Source of the DNA: Megascapheus bottae
Lineage: Eukaryota; Chordata; Mammalia; Rodentia; Geomyidae
Assembly: GCA_024803745.1 (NCBI GenBank)
Contig: JANJXV010000002.1
Coordinates: 38,771,001 to 38,835,000, forward strand
DNA length: 64,000 nt
Reading direction: 5' to 3'
This document shows positions 36,057 through 47,085 of this stretch, one piece after another. A model generated the notes under the pieces. It was not told where the DNA came from, did no database searches, and saw only the letters and a list, made by a program, of their open reading frames with translations. Position 1 is the first letter of the stretch. Each line of letters opens with the position of its first letter. Position numbers and translations under genes: made by a program.

Positions 36057-37802
36057 GAGGCAGTGGTTCAGTGTCTTTCTGAGCGCTTGCCAAGATACCA
36101 GTTCTGGCATCATAGGGGAAAGTTCATACCCAAAGGTTGATCCTAAGTAAGCTTTAGCACCACAGAGATCTCAGTCAGAGAGGAAAAAGGCAGAAAACCG
36201 GCGCAAGAAGACAGTGTGGAGCAGCCTCGGAGACAAAGCCTCCCTCCTGAACCTGAGCAGACAGCTCTTCTCAGCAGCTCAGACCCGCCAGATCCAGACA
36301 GAGCCACACAGAGCCTGCGCGAGCCCAGAGCCTTCACCCGGCAGTGGCACGGACCTGCCACCTTCAGGGAACCAGAGAATCCAGCAATCTGTGAGCACCT
36401 CCCAGGAGAAGTTTTCATTTCTGCTAGTACAACCGCATTGGGAAGGAATCCCCTCCCCCACCAGCCAAGAGCAGTGCCATCTTGACTGCTGGCAAAGACC
36501 CTGCCAAACCAAGTGGAGCCTGAGAAGTGGTGCTGGCAGCAACATCATTCAAAAGGGCAAAGGCTTTCTCAGAGGCAGCTTAGCCAGAAGTCTGTCCCAG
36601 CACTAGCTGAAGTTCCTCGCCCTGGGCTGGGCCACAGACCTGGTAAACAAAGCTGCTTGTGACTCTTCCAGTTTCTTTTTTTTTCTGCCCAATCAAGCAA
36701 GCTGATCCGAAAAACTGCAAAGCCAAATCACAAGAGAAAAAGATTTTTTGAAGTGTTTCAATCTCAAATTTAGTGGAGACACAAGTTTCCTATCCTGCCG
36801 ACCCCCCCAAAAAACCCAAAATGAACTATACCCTTTTTTTCTATTTTTTCTCTTTCTATTGTTTTTTGCTTTTTCTATCTTTTTTCATTTGCATTTTTAT
36901 GTGTTCTTATTTTTTTTGCCATTTTACCTACACATTTTTTTTATTGTTATGATTCTTTCCTTTTTTTTTTTTTCTTTTTCTTTCCCCACCTTCCTTCTGT
37001 CAGTGTGGTCATCCCTAGAAACATAGTGACAGCACTGGGTACAGACTGGATACAAATGATATTTATATTGATACAGTCACCTGCTTTTTAATTTGTTGGT
37101 TCTTAACTCTAGTATTTCTTGTCTAAGAACTCACAATAGTGTGGGATCTCCCCCCACCTTTTTTCCTTTTTCTTCTTTTTTGTTATGTTTTATTTTTATT
37201 TTTTAAAATTTTTATCATTGAACTCTCCTATATGTACCTTCCTCTTTTCTCTATATATTCTTCTTATTACTCTTCTTATTTTCATAACTTTTATCTAATT
37301 CTTTCTAAACTTTATACTCAACTATTTTACCTTTCTATCACCTTAGGTCAGTTATCCTTACGCTATCCCGTTTCTTCATTACTATATTAATTTACACTCC
37401 TATATTACTCTTCTCTTACCTCCCCTCTTTTCTTTCATATTGTTTTTTTATCTCTGCTCCTCTGTTCATCCTTCACATCTTATAATGCATGGATCTACAG
37501 TTGAGGGTTGTTGAGCAATACAGTGTATCTAGGTGTTCAATTATACTCTAGGTCCAGAGAGACTTAAATACAATAGAGATTGGATTGAGAGGTTTATTGT
37601 TTTGGTCATAAAATGGTGACCAGTAGTGGTATTAGATTTGTCTGTAAGTGCACAAAAAGAGAGAGAGTGATGATACCAATCTAAAATTGTGCACATCTAT
37701 TGTCTGGCCAGCTAAAGAGATCTAGGTTGGAAGGAGGAAGCCATATCTAAATGAGATGAAACCATAAACAAGAAGATATGTGAATGAGAGGAAGCCATAA
37801 AG
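36057..37802 (+). promoter_or_regulatory. L1 5' region, GC-rich leader then T-rich tract
   Basis: The first 600 bp or so are locally GC-rich with several CpGs, in contrast to the AT-rich surroundings, as expected of an L1 5'UTR with an internal promoter. Then about 36830-37480 is a long, strongly T/C-biased stretch (many runs of 7 or more T). The promoter role is inferred from position. Frames of 89-130 codons on both strands (36143-36606) and hydrophobic Phe/Leu-rich frames at 36748-37390 come from this composition and are not supported as genes. Confidence 0.7.
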
Positions 37803-38730
37803 GTGGCCATAATAAAGGATTTTCAAAGAAAAATGGATGAATTCATAGAATCCACAAACAAAAAGTTGACCAAACTCCAACAAATGTCGAATGAGAATAA
37901 AGCTGTTGAGCTAACCACTCAAATGGAAATCAAGGAGTTAAAGAAATCCATGTATGATCTAAAACAAGAGATTCAAGGCATCAAAAATGAGCAATTAGAA
38001 GGTAGGGAGATGAAGTATAAAATAGAAAGTTTTGATACCTGGCTGGACAATGCAGAAGAGAAAATTTCTGGGGTTGAAGATAATTTAGTTGTTATAAAGA
38101 ACAGAAAATGAGTCAAACCAAGTCTAGAAAATATGAGAGAATCCTTCAGGAGGTCCAAAATACAATTAGGAAGCATAACTTAAGGCTAATTGGTATTGAG
38201 GAGGGTCTGGAGAAAGAGGTATTGGAAATATACTTCAAGGAATCATCTGAGAGAACTTCCCAAATATCCAGAAGGGCAGGCCCATCCAGATACAAGAAGC
38301 TTTTAGAACCCCAAACAGACCTGACCAAAAAGGACATCCCACTGACACATTATAATCCCTGCAGGATCAATAGAGACCAAAGAAGGGGTCCTAAAAGCAG
38401 CCAGGGAGAAGAAAACAATCACCTACAAAGGAAAATCAATCAGAATAACCCCAGACTTCTCAGCAGAGACCTTTCAAGCAAGAAGAGATTGGAAGGATAG
38501 ATGTCATTCCCTTAAGACAAATAACTACCAACCAAGAATACGGTACCCAGCTAAGCTCTCATTTATAACTGAGGGAACAATAAAAACCTTCCATTCCAAG
38601 GCAAACTTGCAATATTATGTAGCAACCAAACTCTCATTACAGAAAATTCTCAAAGATGTTCAACACATTGAAAACCAACACAAACGTGATACTGACAAAG
38701 AAATAGCACCTAAAAATCATACCATCTAAG
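37803..38730 (+). pseudogene. L1 ORF1 (RNA-binding chaperone), frameshifted
   Basis: The first open piece (37803-38111) is Lys/Glu-rich with heptad-like spacing, matching the ORF1 coiled coil that trimerises the protein. It begins at a GTG with an in-frame stop shortly upstream, so the true ATG seems lost. It continues in another frame at 38108 with 'HNLRLIGIEEG', the start of the RRM-like domain. A further shift near 38250 leads to 'ENFPNIQKGRPIQIQEAFR'. From about 38384 the C-terminal domain follows with 'KAAREKKTITYKGKSIRI', 'PDFSAETFQARRDW' and 'YPAKLSF'. The intact protein coats L1 RNA. At least two frameshifts and an internal stop (38358) kill this copy. Confidence 0.88.
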
Positions 38731-38789
38731 TAGCACAAGAGCTATCAAGCCACAGGCACTAATGAAAGATTTTAAAAATAACAGGAATT

Positions 38790-41430
38790 AGTAAATATTT
38801 TTCAATCCCAACTCTCAATATCAATGGACTTAACTCTCCAATTAAATGGCATAGATTGTCTAGTTGGATCAAAAAGCAAGATCCATCGTTCTGCTGTCTT
38901 CAAGAGACATATCTTGCCCCCCAAAACAAACGTTTTTTGAAATGAGAGGTTGGAATAAAGTTTATCAAGCTAATGCTCCCATAAACAGGCTGGAGTTGCC
39001 ACCCTAATATCAGATTAAATAGACTTCAAACTAAAATAGTGAGAAAAAACAAAAAAGGTGATTATATATTAAGAAATGTATCTCTCCTCCAGGAGGACAT
39101 AACCTTGCTAAATATCTGCACACCTAATCCAGGAGCACCGAACTTCATCAAGAAAACTTTATTCTCACTGAAACCATACATAGATCAAAACACAGTGATT
39201 GTTGGTGACTTTAACACACCACTCTCACCTATGGAAAGATCAACCAGGCAAAAATGCAACAGAGAAACCTCAGAATTGAACAACTGTATAAACTAACTAG
39301 ATATAACAGACATCTGCAGATTATTTCACCCAGTAACAGCACAATATACATTTTTTTCAGCAGCACATGGAACATTTTCCAAAACAGACCACATTTTAGG
39401 ACATAAAACAAACCTGTGCAGATTCAGAAACACTAAAATTATTCCCTGCTTCACTCAGACCACAAGGGCATCAAATTGGAAGTAAACACGAATCTCCACC
39501 AACAAAAACCCTGGAACTCATGGAGATTGAACAACACATTGTTAAATCACCAATGGGTCATCAAGGAAATCAGAACAGAAATTTGAGTTTATGAAATATA
39601 ACAAAATGGAACACACAAAATACCAGCTCCTGTGGGACACAGCAAAGTCAATACTCAGAGGAAAATTTGTAGCTCTGAGTGCCTACAATAACAAATTGGA
39701 AAAATCACACACTGACAATTTAATGTGTCACCTTAAGCTCCTGGAAAAAGAGCAACAAACCAATCCTAATCCCACTAGAAGGAAGCAAATTATTCAAATC
39801 AAAGCAGAAGTAAATGAATTGGAGTAAAAAAAAAACTATACAAAGAATCAACAAAACAAGGAGTTGGTTCTTTGAAAAAATTAACAAAATTAACAGACCC
39901 TTAGCAAATCTTACCAAAAATAGAAAGGAGCACACCCAAATAAAATTACAGATGAGAATGGTAGTATCATGACAGAAATTACCATGATCCAGAGCATCAT
40001 GAGAGAATACTTTTCAAACCTTTAGGCCAACAAATTTGAGAATCTAGAAGAAATACATGAATTTCTAGCCAATATTAATTTACCCACATTGAACCAAGAA
40101 GACCTAATCCAACTAAACAGACCTATTTTAAGAACTGAAATAGAAATGGCAATAAGAGACCTTCCATCTGAGAAAAGCCCAGGGCCAGATGGATTCACAG
40201 CTGAATTCTATAAGGTCTTCAAAGCAGAGCTCACACCAATACTCTTCAAGCTCTTCAATGAAATTGAAAACGAAGGCTCTTTGCCAAACTCATTCTACGA
40301 AGCCACTCATCCCAAAACCAGACAGAGATTCATCAGAGAAAGAGAAGTATAAACCTATTTCTTTGATGAATATTTATGCAAAACTTCTCAACAAAATACT
40401 GGCCAACCGTCTTCAACAACTCATCAAAAATATATACATAATGATCAAACAGGATTCATCACAGGGAGGCAAAGCTGGTTCAAATCAATTAATATAATTT
40501 AACAAATCAATAGGAGCAAGGGCAAAAATCACATGATTGTCTTAATAGATGCAGAAAAGGCATTTGACAAGATCCTACACCCCTTTATGCTAAAAGCTTG
40601 GGAGAAACTAAGAATCCATGGAACATTCTTCAGTATAATAAAGGCTGTGTATGAAAAGCCCACAGCTAGCATTATACTTAATGGTGAAAAGCTAAAGCCA
40701 TTCCCTCTAAAATCAGGAACAAGACAAGGATGCCCACTCTGTCCACTCCTCTTTAACATAGTATTAGAATTCCTAGACAGAGCAACAAGGCAAGAAGCAA
40801 GGATAAAGGAGATCAAAATAGGGAAAGACGTTAAGAGAGTCTTCTCTGAAGAAGAAAAAAAAAATGGCCTATAGACACATAAAGAAACTCGACATCTCTG
40901 CCTATAAAAGAAATGCAAATCAAAACAACCCTAAGAATCTACCTCACTCCCGTTAGAATGGCCAGGATCAAGAAATCTAACAACAGATGCTGGTGGGGAT
41001 GTGGCCAGGAGGTTTCAGTATTACACTGTTGGTGGGAGTGCAAACTTGTTCAACCACTATGGAAAGCAGTATGGCAGTTCCTCAAAAGACTAAACATAGA
41101 GCTCCCCTATGACCCAGCAATTCCACTACTTGGCATTTACCCAACCGTCCAGAAACAAGGGCATACTAAATGCACTAGCACAATGATGTAAATTGCAGCA
41201 TTATTTACCATAGCAAAAATATGGAACCAACCCAGATGCCCCTCAGTTGATGTGTGGATCAACAAGATGTGGTATTTATACACAATGGAATTCGATGCTG
41301 CTGTCAGAAAGAACAATATCGCCCCATTTGTAAGGAAATGGAAAGACTTGGAAAAAATCATATTAAGTGAAGTAAGCCAGACTCAAAGGACTGTAGGCTC
41401 AATGGTTTCCCTCATTTGTCATAATCAGTA
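38790..41430 (+). pseudogene. L1 ORF2 (endonuclease/RT), internal deletion
   Basis: The endonuclease domain opens with 'IPTLNINGLNSPIK' and 'DPSFCCLQETYLA', carrying the conserved Asn and Glu, and later 'VIVGDFNTPLSP' with the catalytic-site Asp and Asn. Several stops and shifts break it. RT begins near 40160 ('[17 protein letters not shown]') and reaches '[15 protein letters not shown]' and 'IKIGKD' at about 40830. It then jumps directly to sequence that lies about 1.2 kb downstream in intact ORF2 ('EEEKKNG' before 'THKE', then 'RCWWGCGQEV' and '[18 protein letters not shown]'). The FADD motif, thumb and linker are therefore gone. The junction coincides with a shared 'aaaga', suggesting a microhomology deletion. 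No splice consensus is evident. Confidence 0.92.
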
Positions 41431-41838
41431 GAAACCTTGGGATCTCCTAGCAGAGATTTACAATAGAACAAAACCTAGATACATAAGGCCATATAGAATG
41501 ACCCTAAATGTAAGGATCTCCAGGATATAGAAACAAAGGCCATATAATGAGTGATTGTTGTCCTTAATGTGCTATGTTATCTCTCATCGCTTTTGCTGTC
41601 CCTTGGTTATCTCATATTGTTACAATATTTCACCTTGTTATCTGATATATTTTATATATGCTTAATTGATTATTTTAAATCGGATTGGGAAGGGGAGAAA
41701 TCAAGCTGAGCATGGGGGAGGGGAGGGAAATGGGGACCATGACATGAGAAAGGTATCAATGTTTGTGAAGCAATGCACCTTCTATCTGGTGAATATAATG
41801 TAACCCTTGTATTAATTACAATAAAATGTATGGAAAAA
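41431..41838 (+). other. L1 3'UTR
   Basis: Starts after 'CATAATCAGTAG' and contains the words seen at every L1 end here ('gccatataatgag', 'gtcccttggttatctcat', 'aatgcaccttctatctgg', 'ttacaataaaa'). A purine-rich G-run segment lies at 41690-41740. The A-tail is short, ending at the TSD. Confidence 0.9.
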
Positions 41839-41988
41839 AAGAGTAAAAGATATTTTGGCTTTTCCCATTAGCAATTATAAAGCTTATATTAATATTCTAC
41901 AGAGTGAAAATTTTGCTCTTAAACCTAACAGTTATAGTTAGGACATTCAATGTTCAATGGTTTTATCTTTTTATCTTTTGATATTTTA

Positions 41989-42196
41989 TTTTATTTATTT
42001 ATTTATTTTTGCCAGTCTTGGGCTTGAGCTCAGGGCCTGTGCCCTGTCCTTGGACTTTCTCAAGGCTAGAGCTCTACCACTTGAGCCTCAGCACCACTTC
42101 CGGCTTTTTCTATATATGTGGTACCAAGGAATCGAACCCGGGTCTACATGCATGCTAGGCAAGCACTCTACCACTAGGCCAAACTCCCAGCCCTAC
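41989..42196 (-). mobile_element. ID-like dimer SINE, young, perfect TSD
   Basis: A full-length minus-strand dimer with a (TTTA)n tail complement and an intact B-box region ('aatcgaacccgggtct'). A perfect 14-bp TSD, cttttgatatttta, lies at 41975-41988 and 42197-42210. Confidence 0.96.
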
Positions 42197-42584
42197 CTTT
42201 TGATATTTTAAAGTATGCAGCATGCATCTCTTTCATCTTGGGTCATTCAGTGTGTAACTGATGTCCCCTTGGACAAAGAGATTTCTGAGGCTAGCTGAAG
42301 CACTATTACATATAATCTGGAGAAAGAAATGGAACTATTGGACAAGTCTTCAAGTGTTAGATTTTCCAAAGCAGCCTTTGGAAAATGCTGGGTCCTTGAT
42401 AATTCATAACTTTATTCTAAAATCAGGGCATGATAGATTCTGAAAGGAGTCATGTGTTGTATAAATGAGCTGGCAAAGAAGCTGCACTGGACTTTTTTTT
42501 TTCAGAGTTGAGGAACTTGCCTTTCCTTTATTACTAAATAGATGACAGTCATCTCTCTTCACAGAGAGATTTATCTGCTATGGG

Positions 42585-42665
42585 TGACTTTGAACCATGA
42601 TCCTCAGATCTCAGTCTCTTGAAGAGATGAGATTTTAGGTATGAACTATCCACACCATGCATTTG
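42585..42665 (-). mobile_element. B1-head SINE fragment
   Basis: 'gactttgaaccatgatcctc' followed by 'agatctcagtctcttgaag' is a reverse-complement B1 head with no tail half. Confidence 0.6.
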
Positions 42666-42679
42666 ACCTTTTTCTTTTA

Positions 42680-42912
42680 GTTTTTTTTTTTTGTGTGGGC
42701 CAATTCTGGGTCTTGAACTCAGGGCCTTCCGCTCGGTCTTAGTGTTGTTTATTCAAGGATGGTGTCTAATATTTGAGCCGTATCTACACTTCTGACTTTT
42801 TGCTGATTCATTGGGGAAAAAAAGAGTATCTTTTGGTGCGTTTGCCAAGGCTAGCTAGTGTCAGCCTCCTGATCATCTAAGTTTATAAATGTGAGCCATT
42901 CACATCCAGCAA
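42680..42912 (-). mobile_element. B1-ID composite SINE, old
   Basis: A T-run followed by 'gggtcttgaactcagggcc', 'ttcaaggatggtgtctaat', 'tcagcctcctgatcatctaa' and 'gtgagccattcacatcc'. Diverged minus-strand composite. Confidence 0.75.
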
Positions 42913-43106
42913 CATTAGACTTTTACGTGTTTTTACCATTTTTTTAAGTTGAATAAGAAAGAAGTCAAGGGAAAGAGAACTATTATGTATGCTTCTGTGA
43001 GTCTGAGTACAGATGTATGGAGAAAAATGAAGCTCTGACAGAATAGGAAAACAGAGGCAGGAAAGCTTAGTCCATTTCAGGATTGCTATCTTCAATGGAA
43101 TATGGT

Positions 43107-43173
43107 ATTCTATTATCATTATTATTATTGTCATTATTATTCCTGTCATCATCATCCATCATCATCATTATCA
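43107..43173. repeat. Imperfect (ATT)n/(ATC)n microsatellite
   Basis: Trinucleotide 'attattatt' and 'catcatcat' runs interspersed over about 65 bp. The Met/Ile-rich minus-strand frame at 42883-43155 is partly translation of this. Confidence 0.85.
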
Positions 43174-45896
43174 CCTTTAGTTTTGAAAAGGGATTTCCAT
43201 TAAGCAGCAATTAGGAATTCTTTTTGGGGATGGATTATAACCTGAATTCAGCAGGTGTCTGTTTAAGGAGTAGAAAAGTGTGTCCTAGATCACATCAGTT
43301 AGGTATGTAGTGACAAGCAGTCCTCAAGATGGAGTTCTAGAAAGATGGTGGAAGAGGTCTAGGTCAGGTCACCAAATCATGAACCAGTTCAGCTTAGCTC
43401 TACTTTATTTTTCACCTCCCATTCATTTCCTGTCTTTATTTGCCTTCAGACCTCTGGCTTCATATTGTACTTCCAATTCGGAACTTATATCCCTGCACTT
43501 TATGACCAATTTAACATGTCTGCCCTTCTAGACCTTATCTCAGCATTATATTCCCCTTATAACCATCTGACCCAGGCTGTCTATGGGGAACTTGGACAGG
43601 TAATAACTTACCTTTTACTTTTTAAGAGGAAGAAAGTATGGTGGCTAATAAGACCTTTACAGGCAGACCATATTTATCCGAAAATAGCACTTTACTAGAG
43701 CCATAAACAATGTAATTAATCATGCTCTGCATTTTATGGTATGCAAATGAATGCACCTAAAAGGAAGAGCTTATTTAGAGCACTAGCTATGAATCACAGT
43801 GCTCCTGTGACACACTTTGAAAAACACTAAGGGAATGGAAAACCTTGTGAACTAATATTCTAGACGATGTTTGCTAAAGTGTATTGAACACATACCACAC
43901 ATCAGGTATTATTCTAAACTCTTATAGGCAATGTTAAAGCAGTAAAAGTATCTGAAAAATTGAATTTGTAATTAGTCTCTAGTCTCCACACAATGAAAAT
44001 ATATTTAGTAATTGGATAATTATCACAAAGCTTACAAAATTTCAACATTGTAAACTATTTATAAATTTTCATTTTTAAATAGCTTTTCTTTTATTTCAAT
44101 GGGCCACAGATGAAATCAGCGGATGTAAAGGGTTTTCCCTGAATTTCCTGATTAGAAAGTAGTGCTCAGTTGTGTTCCGATGACTCTTTCAAGTAATAAG
44201 CATCATATAAATAACCCTGACCATATTAGTCATAAAATATGGTTTTATGACTGAATTATTTAGACTCAGTGTCCTTTCTTAGGTAGTTCTCACATGAATG
44301 GTGCTCTTTGTATTCATCAGGCCACATTTATGCTCATTGCTAGAACCTGATGATGAGGAAAGCTGACAAAATGTCATCAAAGTACACTTCAGAACTGATT
44401 TTCTACCACTGGTTCTGAGAGCTGAACTTGTCAGATTGTTCAAACAGGTGGTTGACTCCACCCCCGAAATGTATTCTTCATTGAGTCTAACACCAAGAAT
44501 CCACATGGTAGTTTAATTAATGATTTCTCTAGTGATATTAATATGAATGATTTAGAGATCACAGTTTGAAAATACTGAACCATATTACAGTAAATAAAGA
44601 AAGATCATGTCCTCTTTCTGGTCCAGCAATTACACTCCTTCAGTTGAATGATAAAATTGTATATGTGTTAAATTATTTGGTAGTACAACTAGAAGGAATA
44701 ATTGACATTTTCATCCCTAGCATTTTGCTACGAGCCAGAATTATTTATCAAACTATCTATTCTATATCTCCATTGATAAGTCTAATATGTGCCTAACATA
44801 TACACTCTTGAAGTCAATTTATTCTACTGTCCTGGTTTGGGTGAATTTTGCTTTGATCCTGCTAAACAAATATCAGGAGCAAAATCTAAAGGGATTAGAC
44901 AGCTCATGGATAATATACACTATGTCCCAGTAAAACCAAACACTAAACAGTATTTATAAAGATACAAATTTTCCCAAGCACAACATAGTACAATTTATAA
45001 TGCTTAGCATACGAACACAAATGACTAAGATTTCAAATAAACAGGAAAAGCACAAAATGTAAGTATAGAAATAATGAGTTGAATCAAATTTAGACCAGGC
45101 ACAGATAATGAAAATGAATGGGAGAACTGACTAAAATTGTGTTTCATATGTTCAAGACACTAAGTAGCAACATAGAAGATATCATTAAAGGTTATTCAAG
45201 CTCCCAGAAGTAAAAGTGCAATATGTAAAAAAATCAAAGAGTTTAGAAATCATAAAAGATTACTTGTGGTAGGAAAGTAGTTCACTTCAAGAACTAGGGA
45301 GAATTGTGCATGAAGTGCAAAGTGGCATGGTGACCAATAAGCTATATGTTAACTAATAGTAATGATATTCCTCCATGAGCAAAGCCAAAGGGAGCTGAAA
45401 ATTAATCCAAATAATATGGTTGAGAAAATTCTAATAGGGCCTCAAGATTTCACAGGCCTCAGTGTACTTAGACTCCATAATAGCTAGGGCAATGAGTATG
45501 GTAAATTCTACTGTTAAGTACTTTAAGGAAATGATACCAGTAAGTATCAGAATCAAGTTGCTCCAAACCTGATAATGCAAAAATTTAAAAAAAAAATCTC
45601 AAAAAGAGCCGGAGGGTGTGGGGGAGAAGAGCCAGAGGAAACACCTACCTATCTGTATTAGGTAAGAAAATATAAATCTTCATGAATGGATCAGATAAAA
45701 TATTTAAGTGTTAAATAAATGACCGGGATTGGTTTAGACCATTTCTTTTATCAACAAAAGTTTACTACTTTGATCATTCTTCCACATAATCATCTTACAA
45801 TTGTATTAAAGAGAAATTTACCTATAAATTTAGGACAAATGTAAACACTAAGGTCTATTTGTACATACACAGTATAGCTTTAAAAATAATACTATG
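43174..45896. other. Unique intergenic sequence (duplicated from 43582)
   Basis: No gene or repeat recognised over 2.7 kb. Frames at 43310-43698, 44279-44506 and 44566-44796 recur at 56149-57471 only because the block is duplicated, so their recurrence is not evidence of selection. Confidence 0.45.
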
Positions 45897-45960
45897 CTGT
45901 GCTAGATATGGTGGCTTATGCCTGTAATTCCATCTATTGAAGACTGCATTTCAGTTTGTA
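45897..45960 (+). mobile_element. B1-head fragment
   Basis: 'agatatggtggcttatgcct' and 'gtaattccatctattgaag' form a short plus-strand B1 head. The duplicate lies at 58572-58635. Confidence 0.6.
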
Positions 45961-45985
45961 AATCATGATAAAAAAAATTTGGAGA

Positions 45986-46192
45986 GGGCTGGGAGTTTAG
46001 CCTAGTGGTTAAAGTGCTTGCCTGGCATGCATAAAGACCCGGGTTCGATTCCTCGGTACCACATACATAGAAAAAAGCCGGAAGTGGTGCTGAGGCTCAA
46101 GTGGTAGAGCCTTAGCCTTGAGAAAGTCCAAGGACAGTGCTCAGGCCCTGAGCTCAAGCCCAGGACTGGCAAAAATAAAAAATAAAAATAAA
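45986..46192 (+). mobile_element. ID-like dimer SINE, young
   Basis: One of the best-preserved dimers, with A-box 'tagcctagtgg', B-box 'gggttcgattcc' and a second unit 'tcaagtggtagagcc', ending in an (AAAAAT)n-like tail. Probable TSD around 'aaatttggaga' (from 45977) and 'aaaattggaga' (to about 46201). Duplicate at 58661-58867. Confidence 0.94.
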
Positions 46193-46204
46193 ATTGGAGA
46201 ATCT

Positions 46205-46295
46205 GGCCCCTGGGTCTATGCCTTAGTGGTAGAATGCCTGCCTAATTAGTAGGAGGTCCTAAGTTCAGATCCCAGTACCACAATTTAAAAATAAA
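46205..46295 (+). mobile_element. ID-like monomer SINE
   Basis: A single tRNA-derived unit with A-box-like 'tgccttagtgg' and B-box-like 'aagttcagatccc', then 'agtaccacaatt' and an A-rich tail. It lacks the second unit of the dimers. It is too degenerate to be a functional tRNA gene. Duplicate at about 58880-58970. Confidence 0.7.
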
Positions 46296-46308
46296 AAGTG
46301 ACTATATA

Positions 46309-46674
46309 TGTCGCTGTCCCCTCGGCCGGCAAGGAAGACGCAACAAGTGAGACTTCTTCTCGAGCAGCAGTTTATTCAGCAAGCTTACAGCTATGCCGGG
46401 TCGACCCCGACTTCCTCAAAACCCTGGGCTTTTATAGGCCCATCATCCAATCACATTTGCTTTCTTACAATTCTATAGCCAATAATATAAGTACACCTCT
46501 ATAGCACATTCTAAACAAGTAGCAATATGGCATTACACATACTTCCAATCATGCATAAAGCTCATGAACAATCACATCTTTTCCTGGAAACTTTCAGACA
46601 AACAACTCAGTGGCGCAACCACAAAGGCGGATGCCAGCGCCATCTTGTAATGGCGAATGTAATAGCTCTCTACA
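46309..46674 (-). mobile_element. Solo LTR of an IAP-like class II endogenous retrovirus
   Basis: A 366-bp element with TG...CA ends, in minus orientation, flanked by a 6-bp TSD tatata (46303-46308 and 46675-46680). Six-base TSDs are typical of betaretrovirus-like elements. In LTR orientation the start contains 'acaagatggcgctggcatcc', very like the start of rodent intracisternal A-particle LTRs, and includes a YY1-type 'aagatggc' motif. There is an ATTGG box (complement at 46447-46451), a TATAAA box (complement at 46431-46436) and an AATAAA signal (complement at 46371-46376). No internal retroviral genes remain; solo LTRs arise by recombination between the two LTRs of a provirus. The equivalent site in the second copy (near 58978-58985) is empty with one tatata. 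The 68-codon plus-strand frame at 46298-46504 is LTR sequence, not a gene. Confidence 0.95.
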
Positions 46675-46884
46675 TATATATATTTTTTTTAAATTGGAGA
46701 ATCCATTTCTCAAAGAACAAGCTAGGCATGGTGGTGTTGGGGGGGCCTACCGGCAGTTATGTAAAAAACAGATATAGGAAGATTATCATCTAAGACCCTA
46801 AGCACATGTATGTGACTATATTTAAAGATGATTTTAAAAGTAAGGGTTGAGCTCTTGTATAAGGCCCTGAATTTAAACCCCAAT

Positions 46885-47085
46885 AGTGCTTTCTGGTGTA
46901 GTTGAATGAGTTTACCCTTCCACCAACAGTGTAGTAGTGATCCCTGCTGGCCACATCCATACTGGCATCTGTTGTTATTAGATTTCTTGATAATCGTCAT
47001 TGTAACTGGGGTAAGGTAAAAATCTCAGAGTTGTTTTGATTTAGATTTTTTTTTTATGGCCAGAGATGTCAAGCATTTCTTCAGT
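46885..47085 (-). mobile_element. L1 ORF2 fragment, minus strand, old
   Basis: On the minus strand a short piece of the ORF2 Cys/His region is readable ('NNNRCQYGCGQQGSLLHCW'). The plus-strand words 'ccaacagtgtagtagtgatc' and 'ggccagagatgtcaagcat' match the other L1s. No tail is present. Duplicate at 59188-59388. Confidence 0.85.

Larger units (their letters stand above)
36041..41854 (+). mobile_element. Nearly full-length L1 with internal ORF2 deletion
   Basis: Bounded by a 16-bp TSD, aagagtaaaggatatt (36041-36056) and aagagtaaaagatatt (41839-41854), with one mismatch. The order is: 5' region 36057-37802, ORF1 37803-38730, ORF2 38790-41430 and 3'UTR to 41838 with a short A-rich end. The element is about 5.78 kb. 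Comparison with the inverted copy at 28491-31167 shows about 1.2 kb of ORF2 missing, so the parent was near 7 kb. Having a 5' region up to the TSD, it is not 5'-truncated, unlike most L1s here. Frameshifts, stops and the deletion make it inactive. Confidence 0.93.

Noticed and set aside
36061..36110. Weak tRNA-like A-box and B-box words at the start of the full-length L1
   Set aside because: Spacing and sequence match neither SINE type here well, and the stretch lies directly inside the L1 TSD, so it is taken as L1 5'UTR.
36143..36606. Overlapping frames of 89-130 codons on both strands, possible gene or L1 ORF0
   Set aside because: They lie in the GC-rich L1 5' leader, overlap in several frames and show no domain. 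An ORF0-like role cannot be supported from one decayed copy.
40815..40870. ORF2 gap as a retroposed splice product
   Set aside because: No GT/AG boundary fits the breakpoints inferred from the inverted copy, whereas a shared 'aaaga' fits a microhomology deletion.
44279..44796. Frames of 75-76 codons found identically at 56954-57471
   Set aside because: The identity comes from the duplicated block, which is also identical in plainly non-coding sequence, so it is not evidence of selection.
46205..46295. Possible tRNA gene
   Set aside because: A-box and B-box-like words are present, but the unit has an A-rich 3' tail and SINE context and is degenerate, so it is an ID-like SINE monomer.
46298..46504. 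A 68-codon plus-strand frame
   Set aside because: It runs through the complement of the solo LTR, including its TATA and AATAAA signals, and is not a retroviral or host coding region.
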